Origin: an archaeon
GTDB taxonomy: Archaea > Thermoproteota > Thermoprotei_A > Marsarchaeales > Marsarchaeaceae
Length of the DNA stretch: 34,133 nt
Reading direction: 5' to 3'
NCBI GenBank assembly: GCA_021817005.1
Contig: JAKAWJ010000019.1
Span: 1-34,133 of the forward strand
The notes under the pieces were generated by a model. That model was not told the origin of the DNA and searched no databases. It was given only the letters and a program-made list of their open reading frames with translations. Numbering within the stretch: position 1 is the stretch's first letter; every line of letters starts with the position of its first letter. Made by a program: the position numbers and the translations under genes. Shown piece by piece: positions 16,192 through 23,903 of the stretch.

Positions 16192-17466
16192 ATGGTCAAA
16201 TTTCATCCGTTCCGACCGAGAGGAACAGTCCGCGCCCCCGCTTCAAAGAGTTATGCCCAGCGCGCTATCGCCTGCTCCGTCATATCAAATCATGATGTGC
16301 TAATTGAAGAATACGACGCATGCGATGACTCTGAATATGCCCTGAAGGCCGCACGCAAGCTTGGTTGTAATATTGAGGGCGTCGAGACGAGTTCTCGCAA
16401 CTTCAGAGTGAGCCACCGGAGTTATGCCGAGGCCAGTCCCAGGGGGAGACCCATAATCTTGAACTTCGGAGGATCTGCGACGTCATTCAGGATATTCACA
16501 GGTATATCGTGTGTTACCCCGGGCGTCAAGCTACTGAGAGGAACTGCTCAGCTCATGCGGCGACCAATGCAGGAATTGATACAAGCCCTGAACTCGCAAG
16601 GAGCGAGGATAACATCTAAAGATGGCTCTCCACCTCTCACAGTCTATCCTAGTGGCCTTACGGGAGGTACCACTATGCTGAGCGGAAGGGTTAGTTCCCA
16701 ATATACATCTTCTCTTATGATCGCTGGCACCCAGGCCAGTTCGCCGGTTGAAATCGTCCACTCCAGGGTGCCGGCCTCAGCAGGATATATCCGGATTACA
16801 GCTCACGTGCTCGAAGCATTCGGGGCGAAAATCGAGCATGAGAGTGACTGCAGGAGAGTCGTAGTCAATCCCACCTCACTGAGCGCGATACGATTCAAAC
16901 TTGAGGGAGACTACTCGTCGGCGTCCTACATTCTTGCTATGGGCGCAATACGAGGAGAAATCAAAGTAACCAATCTTCCGCGAGTTACGTATCAACCGGA
17001 CGCACACTTTCTTGAAATACTTAAAGCCGCTAATGCCTCACTAAAAATAGGTACGAATTCGGTTACTGTGTGGGAGTCAGAACTCGAAGGGTTTGAGGAG
17101 GACCTAGAAGAGAATCCTGACCTGTGCCCGTTGCTTGCAGTGCTAGGAGCCTACGCAAAAGGACAAACTGTGCTGACCGGGCTGGATCGTCTCAAATATA
17201 AGGAGACGGACAGGGTGGTAACCACGCTCGAACTTCTGAAGAGTCTAGGCGTGAGCTGTAGCTACGACGGAAGCGCCATCAGGATTACTGGCGGCAGTGT
17301 TTTAGGAGGGATCGTGAACTCTTACGGCGATCACAGAATCGCACTAGCTGCTGCGGCTGCTTCCGTAGGATCTTGCGGCCGCATTGAAGTGAGCGGGTTC
17401 GGCTGTCACACTAAGAGCTATCCAGATTTCCTAAGGCACTACCGAGCGCTTGGAGGTTCCCTCTAA
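16192..17466 (+). CDS. aroA: 3-phosphoshikimate 1-carboxyvinyltransferase (EPSP synthase)
   Basis: A 424-residue EPSP synthase adding enolpyruvate from PEP to shikimate 3-phosphate. Landmarks in order: APASKSYAQRAIACS near residue 15 (the Lys of the substrate site), FGGSATSFRIFTGI near 93, RGTAQLMRRPMQELIQAL near 117 (R-P-M/R-P-x), GDYSSASYILA near 242, NPDLCPLLAVLGAY near 310 (catalytic Asp), KYKETDRVVTTLELL near 340 and NSYGDHRIALAAA near 380. The N-terminal substrate loop reads GGSATSF where many plant and bacterial enzymes have GNAGTA-like sequence; this is common in archaeal forms. It is the last gene of the operon; chorismate synthase is not adjacent. Confidence 0.95.
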   Translation: MVKFHPFRPRGTVRAPASKSYAQRAIACSVISNHDVLIEEYDACDDSEYALKAARKLGCNIEGVETSSRNFRVSHRSYAEASPRGRPIILNFGGSATSFRIFTGISCVTPGVKLLRGTAQLMRRPMQELIQALNSQGARITSKDGSPPLTVYPSGLTGGTTMLSGRVSSQYTSSLMIAGTQASSPVEIVHSRVPASAGYIRITAHVLEAFGAKIEHESDCRRVVVNPTSLSAIRFKLEGDYSSASYILAMGAIRGEIKVTNLPRVTYQPDAHFLEILKAANASLKIGTNSVTVWESELEGFEEDLEENPDLCPLLAVLGAYAKGQTVLTGLDRLKYKETDRVVTTLELLKSLGVSCSYDGSAIRITGGSVLGGIVNSYGDHRIALAAAAASVGSCGRIEVSGFGCHTKSYPDFLRHYRALGGSL

Positions 17467-17475
17467 GAGGTAGTG

Positions 17476-17496
17476 CACTTCGTAACTCTTGAAGTG
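17476..17496 (+). terminator. Hairpin after the aro operon
   Basis: CACTTC (17476-17481) and GAAGTG (17491-17496) form a 6-bp stem with a 9-nt loop, ten bases after the aroA stop. No T-run follows, so it may act as a 3'-end structure rather than a classical terminator. Confidence 0.3.
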
Positions 17497-17540
17497 GGTG
17501 ATCCTGCCCTCCATCTCTTCCCATTAGCACTTCTAAGTCC

Positions 17541-17546
17541 TATAAG
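17541..17546 (+). promoter_or_regulatory. TATA box of the JAMM protease gene
   Basis: TATAAG, centred 25-26 nt before ATG 17569. A GAGGTGGGG ribosome-binding-like stretch also lies between them, but the start site predicted from the TATA box would fall near the ATG itself. Confidence 0.5.
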
Positions 17547-17568
17547 AAACATTGGGTGAGGTGGGGAT

Positions 17569-17988
17569 ATGCCGAGCGTTCCGACCGGTGTTGTCATAAA
17601 CGAGGAGGCTCTGGGATTTCTGTTCGCATATGCCCGGGGAGCCTATCCACGCGAGGCGATTGTTGCTTTGATAGGAGGGTTGAGCAAGAGCGGACAGGTG
17701 ATAGTTGATGAATGTGTGGTCCCGATGAAAAGAGTGGAGGGCCACGGCTTCTCGACTTGGGCGTTCATGGGAGCGGCCGACTCACGCACGGTGGGTATAG
17801 GTCATTCGCACCCTTCTGGGGTGATACGTCCCTCCCAAGAGGATCTGCTAAACTTTTTTGGTAAAATTCTTCTGATTGTCGGTCCGCCATATGCCTCCGA
17901 GTTGGACGCAGCGTTCTTTAATAGGCAGGGGGGCCAAATTCCTTTTAGTGTAAAGTGGTCAGGACCTGAGAGGAAGTTCAGGCTGTAG
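17569..17988 (+). CDS. JAMM/MPN+ metalloprotease
   Basis: A 139-residue single-domain JAB1/MPN protein. The zinc motif is complete: Glu29 in REAIVALIGG, then His79-Ser-His81-Pro in GIGHSHPSG and Ser89/Asp92 in RPSQED, matching E...H-S-H-P-x(6)-S-x-x-D. Archaeal members cleave isopeptide or thiolester-like links to ubiquitin-like modifiers (desampylases) or process sulfur-carrier proteins. No ubiquitin-like gene is next to it here, although a TusA-like sulfur carrier is at the window start. It is convergent with the SpoIIM-like gene and overlaps it by 11 bases. The catalytic assignment is firm, the substrate unknown. Confidence 0.88.
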   Translation: MPSVPTGVVINEEALGFLFAYARGAYPREAIVALIGGLSKSGQVIVDECVVPMKRVEGHGFSTWAFMGAADSRTVGIGHSHPSGVIRPSQEDLLNFFGKILLIVGPPYASELDAAFFNRQGGQIPFSVKWSGPERKFRL

Positions 17989-18604
17989 AGTAAGCCAGAA
18001 TGAAACTCGCCTCTAACACTGCAGCAACGAAGAGTACAAGTGCAGAAAGCAGCAGTCCAACCCCTGTCCAGGTCACTACTTTCAGCTTGTGCCGGAAACC
18101 GTCGATTAACGCATAAGTACCGATTGAACTGCCAATAGCGAATCCCAGAATTTCTAACCAGAAGAACGCATGGGTGACCAGCGCGCCAGTTATGAGCAAG
18201 TTCGCTGAGCTAAGGGCAAGCCTGGAAGACTCGTAGTTGACAACCAGTCCAGTCTTCATCGCTACATAAATTCCAAATGCCAGGCCGAAGCCCGGAAGAG
18301 CCTCAACAAGCATTACAGTAAGGTTGGGAAGAAATATTCCGTAGACCGCGTAGCTGAGCGCCGAAGGATGCGTTAACACGGCTTGGGTACCCGGAAGTGT
18401 GCCCTTTGGAATCGTGCCCACGGGTAGTGGGGGTGCGGGGTGTGCAGAAGTTGTATGGTAAATCGTCGTCCCTCCAAGTGATACCAGCCACCCGGGAAGA
18501 CTCAAATTTGCGAAAAACCAGATTGTGATGAACTGCAAGAGAAAAATTGTAACACTAATTATAAAGGGCGGTGACCCCACGAGGCGGTTCAGTCTAGACT
18601 GCAA
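17978..18604 (-). CDS. SpoIIM-like membrane protein (DUF95 family)
   Basis: A 208-residue protein with an N-terminal membrane helix (FIISVTIFLLQFITIWFF), an external stretch of about 60 residues rich in Pro/Thr, then three to four further helices. FLPNLTVMLVEALPGFGLAFGIYVAMKTG and HAFFWLEILGFAIGSSIGTYALI (read here in parts: NLTVMLVEALPGFG, THAFFWLEILGFAIG) are the conserved core of the stage II sporulation M family, in particular the H-x-x-x-E/L-x-P/E pattern after the middle helices. Archaeal relatives are widespread and of unknown function, and are not linked to sporulation. It is convergent with the JAMM gene. Confidence 0.75.
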   Translation of the reverse strand: MQSRLNRLVGSPPFIISVTIFLLQFITIWFFANLSLPGWLVSLGGTTIYHTTSAHPAPPLPVGTIPKGTLPGTQAVLTHPSALSYAVYGIFLPNLTVMLVEALPGFGLAFGIYVAMKTGLVVNYESSRLALSSANLLITGALVTHAFFWLEILGFAIGSSIGTYALIDGFRHKLKVVTWTGVGLLLSALVLFVAAVLEASFILAYSTA

Positions 18605-18665
18605 ATTTCTCCAGCGACAGTAAATGGTACGCGGATTAGATTAGGCTTTTGTGACCAAATCGGAT

Positions 18666-18681
18666 CAAACTCCAGAGTTTG
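18666..18681. promoter_or_regulatory. 16-base palindrome, possible operator
   Basis: CAAACTC and GAGTTTG separated by two bases form a perfect inverted repeat upstream of the minus-strand SpoIIM-like gene. Such a tight palindrome suits a dimeric regulator. It is a single copy, so it could be chance. Confidence 0.25.
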
Positions 18682-19097
18682 GAATTCTATTTTTGGTTCG
18701 CATGAAAGCCGGAGCGTCGTGGGTTTTCTGACTTTGGCCTGCTCTTTCAACCGCCGTCTCCGCTGTGACTCGTGGGGGGGGTTATTCACGGCCCTCGAGG
18801 CTATGTCAGTTATGCGGCAAGCGATGATTGAGGCTCCATAATAGGCAAGCTCTCCCCGGAAAGACATGAATGGGTCTCAATTGACTCTGCCTCTGCCAGC
18901 ACTCGCGGGGCTCTCGGGACGCGCTGTGAGTTTTGAGCGACTTGGTCTATGCTTGAGTAGCCTCCTGGGGCATCTCCATTTTGCCGAGCCAGTTGCATTT
19001 TGGGGGGTATGAGGAGCAGAAAATTCGAGCTGGAAGATTGCGTGGACAAAAGGAGCAAGCGAACGCCCGGCGTTTGCAAACTGAACTGTTTGGAATT

Positions 19098-19105
19098 GCT
19101 TATCT
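19098..19105 (+). promoter_or_regulatory. TATA box of the RNase Z-like gene
   Basis: GCTTATCT, centred 26-27 nt before ATG 19128, implying a leaderless transcript. It supports that start over the longer frame beginning at 18981. Confidence 0.5.
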
Positions 19106-19127
19106 CTCACCAAGGTCATGCTGCTTG

Positions 19128-19871
19128 ATGACTAAGCTCACCTTCATAGGTACTGCTGCAGGAGGGTTCAAGGGTTCAGCGAGGCTGAAATCCTGCGTTT
19201 ACCTCGATGGACTTCTCTTGGACTGTGGGGCTGGCGTCTCAGGCAGGCTGGAGGAACTCGGTTTGCTGGAGAGCATCGATGCAATCTTCGTCTCTCATCT
19301 GCACAGCGACCACGTAAGCGGGCTGTATGACGCGCTCGTCTCGATGGTGATCATCGGAAGGAGTAGACCACTCAAGCTGTTTTCGCCGCCCGGCCTCAGG
19401 TCACTGGTTCAGCATTACGAAGATTTGGGAAATAAACTCCATGACCCTTCGAATGGATTCGAGCTGGATTTTGTAGATTCCAGTGATTTCAAGTACTCAG
19501 GTAACTCATTCCGCGTGAGCCCGTTTCAGCTTGATCACGTAGTAACCGACTGGGGCTATCGCCTTGAGAAAGAGGGGATCTGTATTTTCTATACGGGGGA
19601 TACTAGAGAACCTTCCGCACTTCTCAATCAAAAGGTGGATTATCTCCTTCATGAGGCCACCTTTGACGAATCATACCGCCAACTCTCCAGACTGCACGGA
19701 CACAGCACAGCGCTGGAAGCAGCGAAAGCAGCCGAGACTACTGGTGCCCGAAGGCTATTCTTGGTTCATGTCGAGAACCGCACAAGCCCTCCAGAGGCCA
19801 AGCTTCGCGAAGCCGAATCTGCTTTTTCCAACGTAGTACTTCCGGAAGATTTGGAGAGCTTTGATTTGTAG
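19128..19871 (+). CDS. Metallo-beta-lactamase fold hydrolase, RNase Z-like
   Basis: A 247-residue MBL-fold protein. VSHLHSDHVSGL (56-67) is the HxHxDH zinc motif; FQLDHVVTDWGY contributes a further His; YTGDTREPS holds the bridging Asp; HEATFDESY and LVHVENRTSPPEAKLREAE supply the late His residues as in tRNase Z and arylsulfatase-like relatives. Dimeric archaeal RNase Z proteins are about 300 residues and contain an exosite arm; this one is shorter and lacks an obvious arm, so it may cleave tRNA 3' trailers or act on other phosphodiesters. The start was chosen by TATA spacing and the conserved TKLTFIGTAAGG N-terminus. Confidence 0.78.
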   Translation: MTKLTFIGTAAGGFKGSARLKSCVYLDGLLLDCGAGVSGRLEELGLLESIDAIFVSHLHSDHVSGLYDALVSMVIIGRSRPLKLFSPPGLRSLVQHYEDLGNKLHDPSNGFELDFVDSSDFKYSGNSFRVSPFQLDHVVTDWGYRLEKEGICIFYTGDTREPSALLNQKVDYLLHEATFDESYRQLSRLHGHSTALEAAKAAETTGARRLFLVHVENRTSPPEAKLREAESAFSNVVLPEDLESFDL

Positions 19872-20108
19872 CCCCGCGGGATGGATACGCGTAAGAGTCG
19901 CTCGCAGAGCGCCAACTCTGTAACCCACAGTAATGCATTCTTAAGTAGTTCCGGCCCCCAGTGGCATGTGTGGTCTCTGGCAGAGGAATACTCTACCCGA
20001 AGGAATGGGTTATCGCACTTCCAAATAGACGACGGTATCAGCCACAACAGCCGGTCGCTGAGCCCAGTGATCTTCGGTTTCTCGGACCATTGAGGGAAGA
20101 ATGAAAAC

Positions 20109-21239
20109 ATGAACGCTATTCGTAGTTCTTCAGAAGATTACTCTGAGTTGACGAACGCGAATCGAATTGAGGCAATCCAGCGCAAGCTCCAAATGTCGGG
20201 GTTGGACGGATTTGTTCACTACCAGACAGGCAGGGCAAAGGAAAATGTCACAATCCCCTATCTTACAGGCGTAAGGGGTCTGGAAGATTCTGGCGTGATC
20301 ATTCCGGCGAGCTCTGAGCCTGTTCTACTTGTAAAGGATTTCGAAGAGAGCAGGGCAAAGCGGCAGTCTAGCCTAGCTGACGTAAGGGGAGTTACGACTC
20401 TCCCAATTGAGCGTGCAATCGCTAGCATTGGAGAAGTCTTCAAAGAGAAGGGCTTGGCAGGAAAGAGGATCGGGATTGATGAGTCAGAACTGACCGTGGA
20501 AGTTTACAACAAACTTCTTTCGCTAGGGGTGAGCATTGTCCCTTTTGCAACTGAGCTGATTTCAATGAGAATGGTGAAGACTGCTGCGGAAGTAAAAAGG
20601 ATTCGCGAAGCCGCAGCGATAGCCGGCGCAGCTATTGAGAAAGTGCGCTCTCTGGTTCCGGAGGGACTTGAGGAAAGAGAACTGGCCGCCGAAGCGTCCA
20701 ATTTAATGCAGAGAAGCGGTGAAGCATCATTCGTGTCTGTTCAGTTTGGCCCGAATGCATCATTCCCGCATCACAGGGGAGACTCGACCCGGGTGCGTGG
20801 TGATGGTCTGCTTGTGGTAGACCTGGGAGCGAACGTTGAAGGCTACAATTCGGACATCACACGAACTCTTTACGTAGGTTCGCCGAGCGAAAGACATAGA
20901 AATATTCCTGATGTTATCAAACTCGCAGTTTCAGATGCCATAGAAAAAGTACGCCCCGGCGTCCCCGTCAAGGAGGTTGCACTAGCCGCTAGAAGGGTTA
21001 TCCAGAACTCAGGGCTACCACAGCCCAGACACAGAATTGGCCACGGCATAGGATTGAATGTGCACGAAAAACCAATAGTCGAGGAAGGATTCGAATATGT
21101 GCTTCAGGCTGGCAATGTTATCGCAATAGAGCCCGGCACATACCTCGACGGAGACACTGGCTCTAGGATAGAAGTAGACTTGCTCGTTACGGAAAGCGGG
21201 GCTGAGCTTCTGGACCCTAAGAGCTTACCTCTCCTTTAA
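20109..21239 (+). CDS. M24 family metallopeptidase (Xaa-Pro dipeptidase-like)
   Basis: A 376-residue two-domain peptidase. Residues about 15-150 form the creatinase-type N-terminal domain; the pita-bread domain follows. Metal ligands are visible as Asp in LVVDLGANVEGY and NSDITRTLYVG, His in HRIGHGIGLNVHEKP, Glu in VIAIEPGTY and Glu in SRIEVDLLVTESG. FPHHRGDSTRV carries the substrate-side His pair. Such enzymes cleave X-Pro dipeptides or N-terminal X-Pro bonds in the cytoplasm. The purine run GAGGGAAG precedes the start by about 10 bases. It is probably transcribed separately from the RNase Z-like gene (237-nt gap, in which I see nothing else). Confidence 0.9.
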   Translation: MNAIRSSSEDYSELTNANRIEAIQRKLQMSGLDGFVHYQTGRAKENVTIPYLTGVRGLEDSGVIIPASSEPVLLVKDFEESRAKRQSSLADVRGVTTLPIERAIASIGEVFKEKGLAGKRIGIDESELTVEVYNKLLSLGVSIVPFATELISMRMVKTAAEVKRIREAAAIAGAAIEKVRSLVPEGLEERELAAEASNLMQRSGEASFVSVQFGPNASFPHHRGDSTRVRGDGLLVVDLGANVEGYNSDITRTLYVGSPSERHRNIPDVIKLAVSDAIEKVRPGVPVKEVALAARRVIQNSGLPQPRHRIGHGIGLNVHEKPIVEEGFEYVLQAGNVIAIEPGTYLDGDTGSRIEVDLLVTESGAELLDPKSLPLL

Positions 21240-21276
21240 CGGGCGCCAATATCTTTAGATCCCGAGAGTTTAACAT

Positions 21277-23346
21277 CTACCGCATAACCTTCAGCAACTG
21301 CAACGGATGGACAGAAGTTTTCTGCGCGCCGTCGCTCATCTGAATCGAACAAACCGAGCTATCGGTGGTCACTATACCCTCGCCAAAGGATTTCAGCTGC
21401 TCAAAGAGTTCTTTGCCCACGACCATTGATAAATCATAACCCAGCGCTCCCTTTTTGTAGCCGAATGTACCTCCCATTCCGCAACACGTGACATCACTTT
21501 CGGTGACAGCATAACCAGACAGCTTCAGGAGTTGACTGTACGGAGTCTTCTCAACCGCCCTAGCGTGACACGGAGAGTGATAGAAGACTTTTGCTCCAAT
21601 AGACGGCTTGTCCAACTTGCACTTCCCTGAATCAACTGCCTCAAGCACCAAGCTGCCAAGGCTGCAAGAATTGGACGCAATCGCGTCGGCCTCTTTACTG
21701 GGAGAGATTCTGGGATAAACCTCTCGAAGGATATACAAGGCGGTGGGCTCCGTCACTACGACCCTGTAGCCAAGATTGACGTACTCCCACAATAATCCAA
21801 TGTTTTTCTTGGCGATACGCCTAGCGGACTGAACCATGCCATAAGACAGGTAGGGCATTCCTGCTTCGACTTGACTAGTGGGAAAATAGAGGTTGTGGCC
21901 AAGCTCGTTAGACACTCTCTTCGCATGTATCGCGATCGCGGGGTTATGGTATCTTGCAAACACGTCCGAGAAGTAAATTAGCGTTGTATCCGGGGTTCCG
22001 AGATTATCCAGAAACTTGAGGGGATGGGCCACGCCTGGAGCCCTCCTCCTCCTGTCCAGACCAAGTATGGGCATTACGGGTGAGGCTAAGCTGGAAGATG
22101 ACAGCTTATTCCAGAGGGGGGGCGAAAGGCAGGTGGCCCTGTCCAGTTTTTCCACAGAAGTGAGCAACTTTTCCGAGATTCTTCGTCCTCTATGATTCAT
22201 TCCTCTGGACTTGACATCGGAGATGATCTCTGCTAAGGGGATTTCGGTGGGGCAAACGCTTGAGCAAAGCCCACAGGAAATACATAGATCAGAAAATTCG
22301 TTGGCCCTATCCACGCCTTGGGTTATTGATGTCCACAGTATTCCCATTGGTCCAGTGTAGATGTCCCCGAATACGTGGCCGCCCAAACAGTTGAATGTCG
22401 GGCAGGTATTCAGACATGCCCCGCATCTGATACACTTTAGCGCGGGCGCCAGGAAGTCTTTTGTTGCGCTTAATCTACCATTGTCAATAAGAATCAGGTA
22501 GAATTCTTGGCGATGGCCGTCTGCGCCCACTTGAGGGGGAGTGGTAAACGTTGTGTATACAGTCAGGCTCTGACCCGTAGCGGAACGAGCTAGAAGCTCT
22601 AGGATTGAAGACGCGTCACTCGTATTCCGTACAATCTTCTCGACTCCAGCAACCGAAATGTATAAACCCGGAATGGATGGGCCAAGTCTCCCGTTACCCT
22701 CATTCGTAACAAGCACCACGGTGCCGGTTTCTGCAATCAGCAGGTTGGCGCCAGAAATCGCAGCCTCCGCCCGGAGGAACTTGGCCCGCAGGAGAGTGCG
22801 TGCTACCTTTGTGATTTCTTCGGGGTCGCTTGAGACCTGCGCTCCTTCTTTCTCTCTGAAGAGCCTCGCAAAATCTTCGCGTGTAAAGTGAATGGCGGGC
22901 GCTACGATATGGGCTGGCTTGTCGCCCGCAAGTTGTATAGCTCTCTCCCCCAGGTCCGTACTCACAATTTCGAATCCGTCGCGTTCAAGGTAATCGTCCA
23001 ACCCTATTTCTTCGGTCGTCATGGATTTTGATTTAACAATTCTCCTGACGTGATGGCTCCTTAGCAGAGCCACCACTTGTTCTCGAGCGTCGTCTGCATT
23101 CTTTGCGAGTTTTACGTGACCTCCACGGGACTCGATCGAATTCGTTATCGTCTCTATGAGAGTCGGTAGTGCACTGATACACTCTTCCTTTACGGCGGAC
23201 GCAATTCGTCTCTGAGCAGTGAATGATTCGAGTTCGCTCAGCGCCGACCTCCTGTGCTCTCGAAGCCTCTTCAGCCCGCTTCTAATCGAAATTACTTTTG
23301 GTCCGTCGGATATCGACGTTGCAACCCTATCCTCGAGATTGCTCAG
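21277..23346 (-). CDS. LutA-LutB fusion: iron-sulfur subunit of lactate oxidation complex, with CTG start
   Basis: The homologous frame encodes 689 residues. It has the LutB N-terminal helical region (residues 1-90, including ESRGGHVKLAKNADDARE), the LUD domain (KSKSMTTEEI, HIVAPAIHFTRE), two 4Fe-4S motifs (CIRCGACLNTCP near 303, CISCGLCSSVCP near 353), then a LutA/GlpC-type cysteine-rich half (SPCHARA, CCGMGGTFG). The first CCG unit has lost its cysteines (VEAGMPYLSYG where CCGMP is usual). The first conventional start is GTG 23076, 90 codons inside the conserved region; the only plausible start at the right place is CTG 23346, overlapping the lutC stop as CTGA. It probably passes electrons from lactate, or another hydroxyacid, to the respiratory chain. 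Confidence 0.82.
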   Translation of the reverse strand: MSNLEDRVATSISDGPKVISIRSGLKRLREHRRSALSELESFTAQRRIASAVKEECISALPTLIETITNSIESRGGHVKLAKNADDAREQVVALLRSHHVRRIVKSKSMTTEEIGLDDYLERDGFEIVSTDLGERAIQLAGDKPAHIVAPAIHFTREDFARLFREKEGAQVSSDPEEITKVARTLLRAKFLRAEAAISGANLLIAETGTVVLVTNEGNGRLGPSIPGLYISVAGVEKIVRNTSDASSILELLARSATGQSLTVYTTFTTPPQVGADGHRQEFYLILIDNGRLSATKDFLAPALKCIRCGACLNTCPTFNCLGGHVFGDIYTGPMGILWTSITQGVDRANEFSDLCISCGLCSSVCPTEIPLAEIISDVKSRGMNHRGRRISEKLLTSVEKLDRATCLSPPLWNKLSSSSLASPVMPILGLDRRRRAPGVAHPLKFLDNLGTPDTTLIYFSDVFARYHNPAIAIHAKRVSNELGHNLYFPTSQVEAGMPYLSYGMVQSARRIAKKNIGLLWEYVNLGYRVVVTEPTALYILREVYPRISPSKEADAIASNSCSLGSLVLEAVDSGKCKLDKPSIGAKVFYHSPCHARAVEKTPYSQLLKLSGYAVTESDVTCCGMGGTFGYKKGALGYDLSMVVGKELFEQLKSFGEGIVTTDSSVCSIQMSDGAQKTSVHPLQLLKVMR

Positions 23347-23903
23347 TTTTCCGCGCCCTCTTCTACGTAGACGCTTACAGTCTTCGGGCCATGGACCCCC
23401 TTAATCAACATCTGCTCTATGTCGGCGGTCCTGCTCGGCCCTGATACAATCGTGAGCGTTGAACCCGGCGAAAGCCTCGCCCTTCCGGCTGCTAAGAAGT
23501 CTGACACGTTGTGGTGCACTTTGGGATTCCTACAGAACACAATCAGTTCTGGCGGCAGAGAAGTCGCTTGCCTCTCTTCCAGCGTGTTAGTTACAATCAC
23601 TGCTGAGCCTGAACCTGCAATCAGATCTGTTGAATAGGTAATACACGTCTGGGCGCTTGCTATAGTGCTCAGGTTGGTCTTGTTTGCTTCCCTACACTTA
23701 TTGCCATAAAGCACGAAAAACCTGTTCGAGATGGCAGGCGGAAGAGCCGCAAATATGACAAACTCGCTCCGCTGCACTTGGGAGATCAGCTTCTGTGATA
23801 TCGCCTTCTCTTTACCCGTAACCAACTCCACGCCAAGCTCTTTGCACTTTTCCGCAAACTCAGCAAAATGTAAACTTCGGTGGCTCATAGACTGCAGTCT
23901 CAA
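23343..23903 (-). CDS. lutC: LutC-like LUD domain protein
   Basis: A 186-residue protein of the LutC/YkgG family, the third part of the LutABC lactate utilisation complex. Typical segments are TCITYSTDLIAGSGSAVIVTNT in its parts (DLIAGSGSAVIV), LPPELIVFCRNPKVHHNVSDF (the H-x-x-V-x-x after the strand is usual) and LTIVSGPSRTADIEQMLIKGVHGPKTVSVYV, where SGPSRTADIE...GVHGP is the family signature. The start is TTG 23903 with a TTGA overlap on the citrate synthase stop, or ATG 23888. It ends overlapping the next gene as CTGA. Confidence 0.88.
   Translation of the reverse strand: MRLQSMSHRSLHFAEFAEKCKELGVELVTGKEKAISQKLISQVQRSEFVIFAALPPAISNRFFVLYGNKCREANKTNLSTIASAQTCITYSTDLIAGSGSAVIVTNTLEERQATSLPPELIVFCRNPKVHHNVSDFLAAGRARLSPGSTLTIVSGPSRTADIEQMLIKGVHGPKTVSVYVEEGAEN

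Larger units (their letters stand above)
18605..19127. other. Intergenic stretch without a recognised gene
   Basis: About 520 bases between the start of the SpoIIM-like gene and the RNase Z-like gene. Short minus-strand frames show no family features. It holds a perfect 16-base palindrome, CAAACTC-CA-GAGTTTG (18666-18681), about 60 bases upstream of the SpoIIM-like start, which could be an operator; a run of eight G (18774-18781); and, at its end, the promoter of the next gene. Nothing else stands out. Confidence 0.5.

Noticed and set aside
18589-19119. Minus-strand frames of 80-92 residues in the intergenic stretch
   Set aside because: No family motif, no ribosome-binding site or TATA box at a fitting distance, and composition typical of chance frames.
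21277-23076. LutAB starting at GTG 23076
   Set aside because: It would remove 90 residues that match the LutB N-terminal region and leave a 266-base gap in an otherwise overlapping operon.
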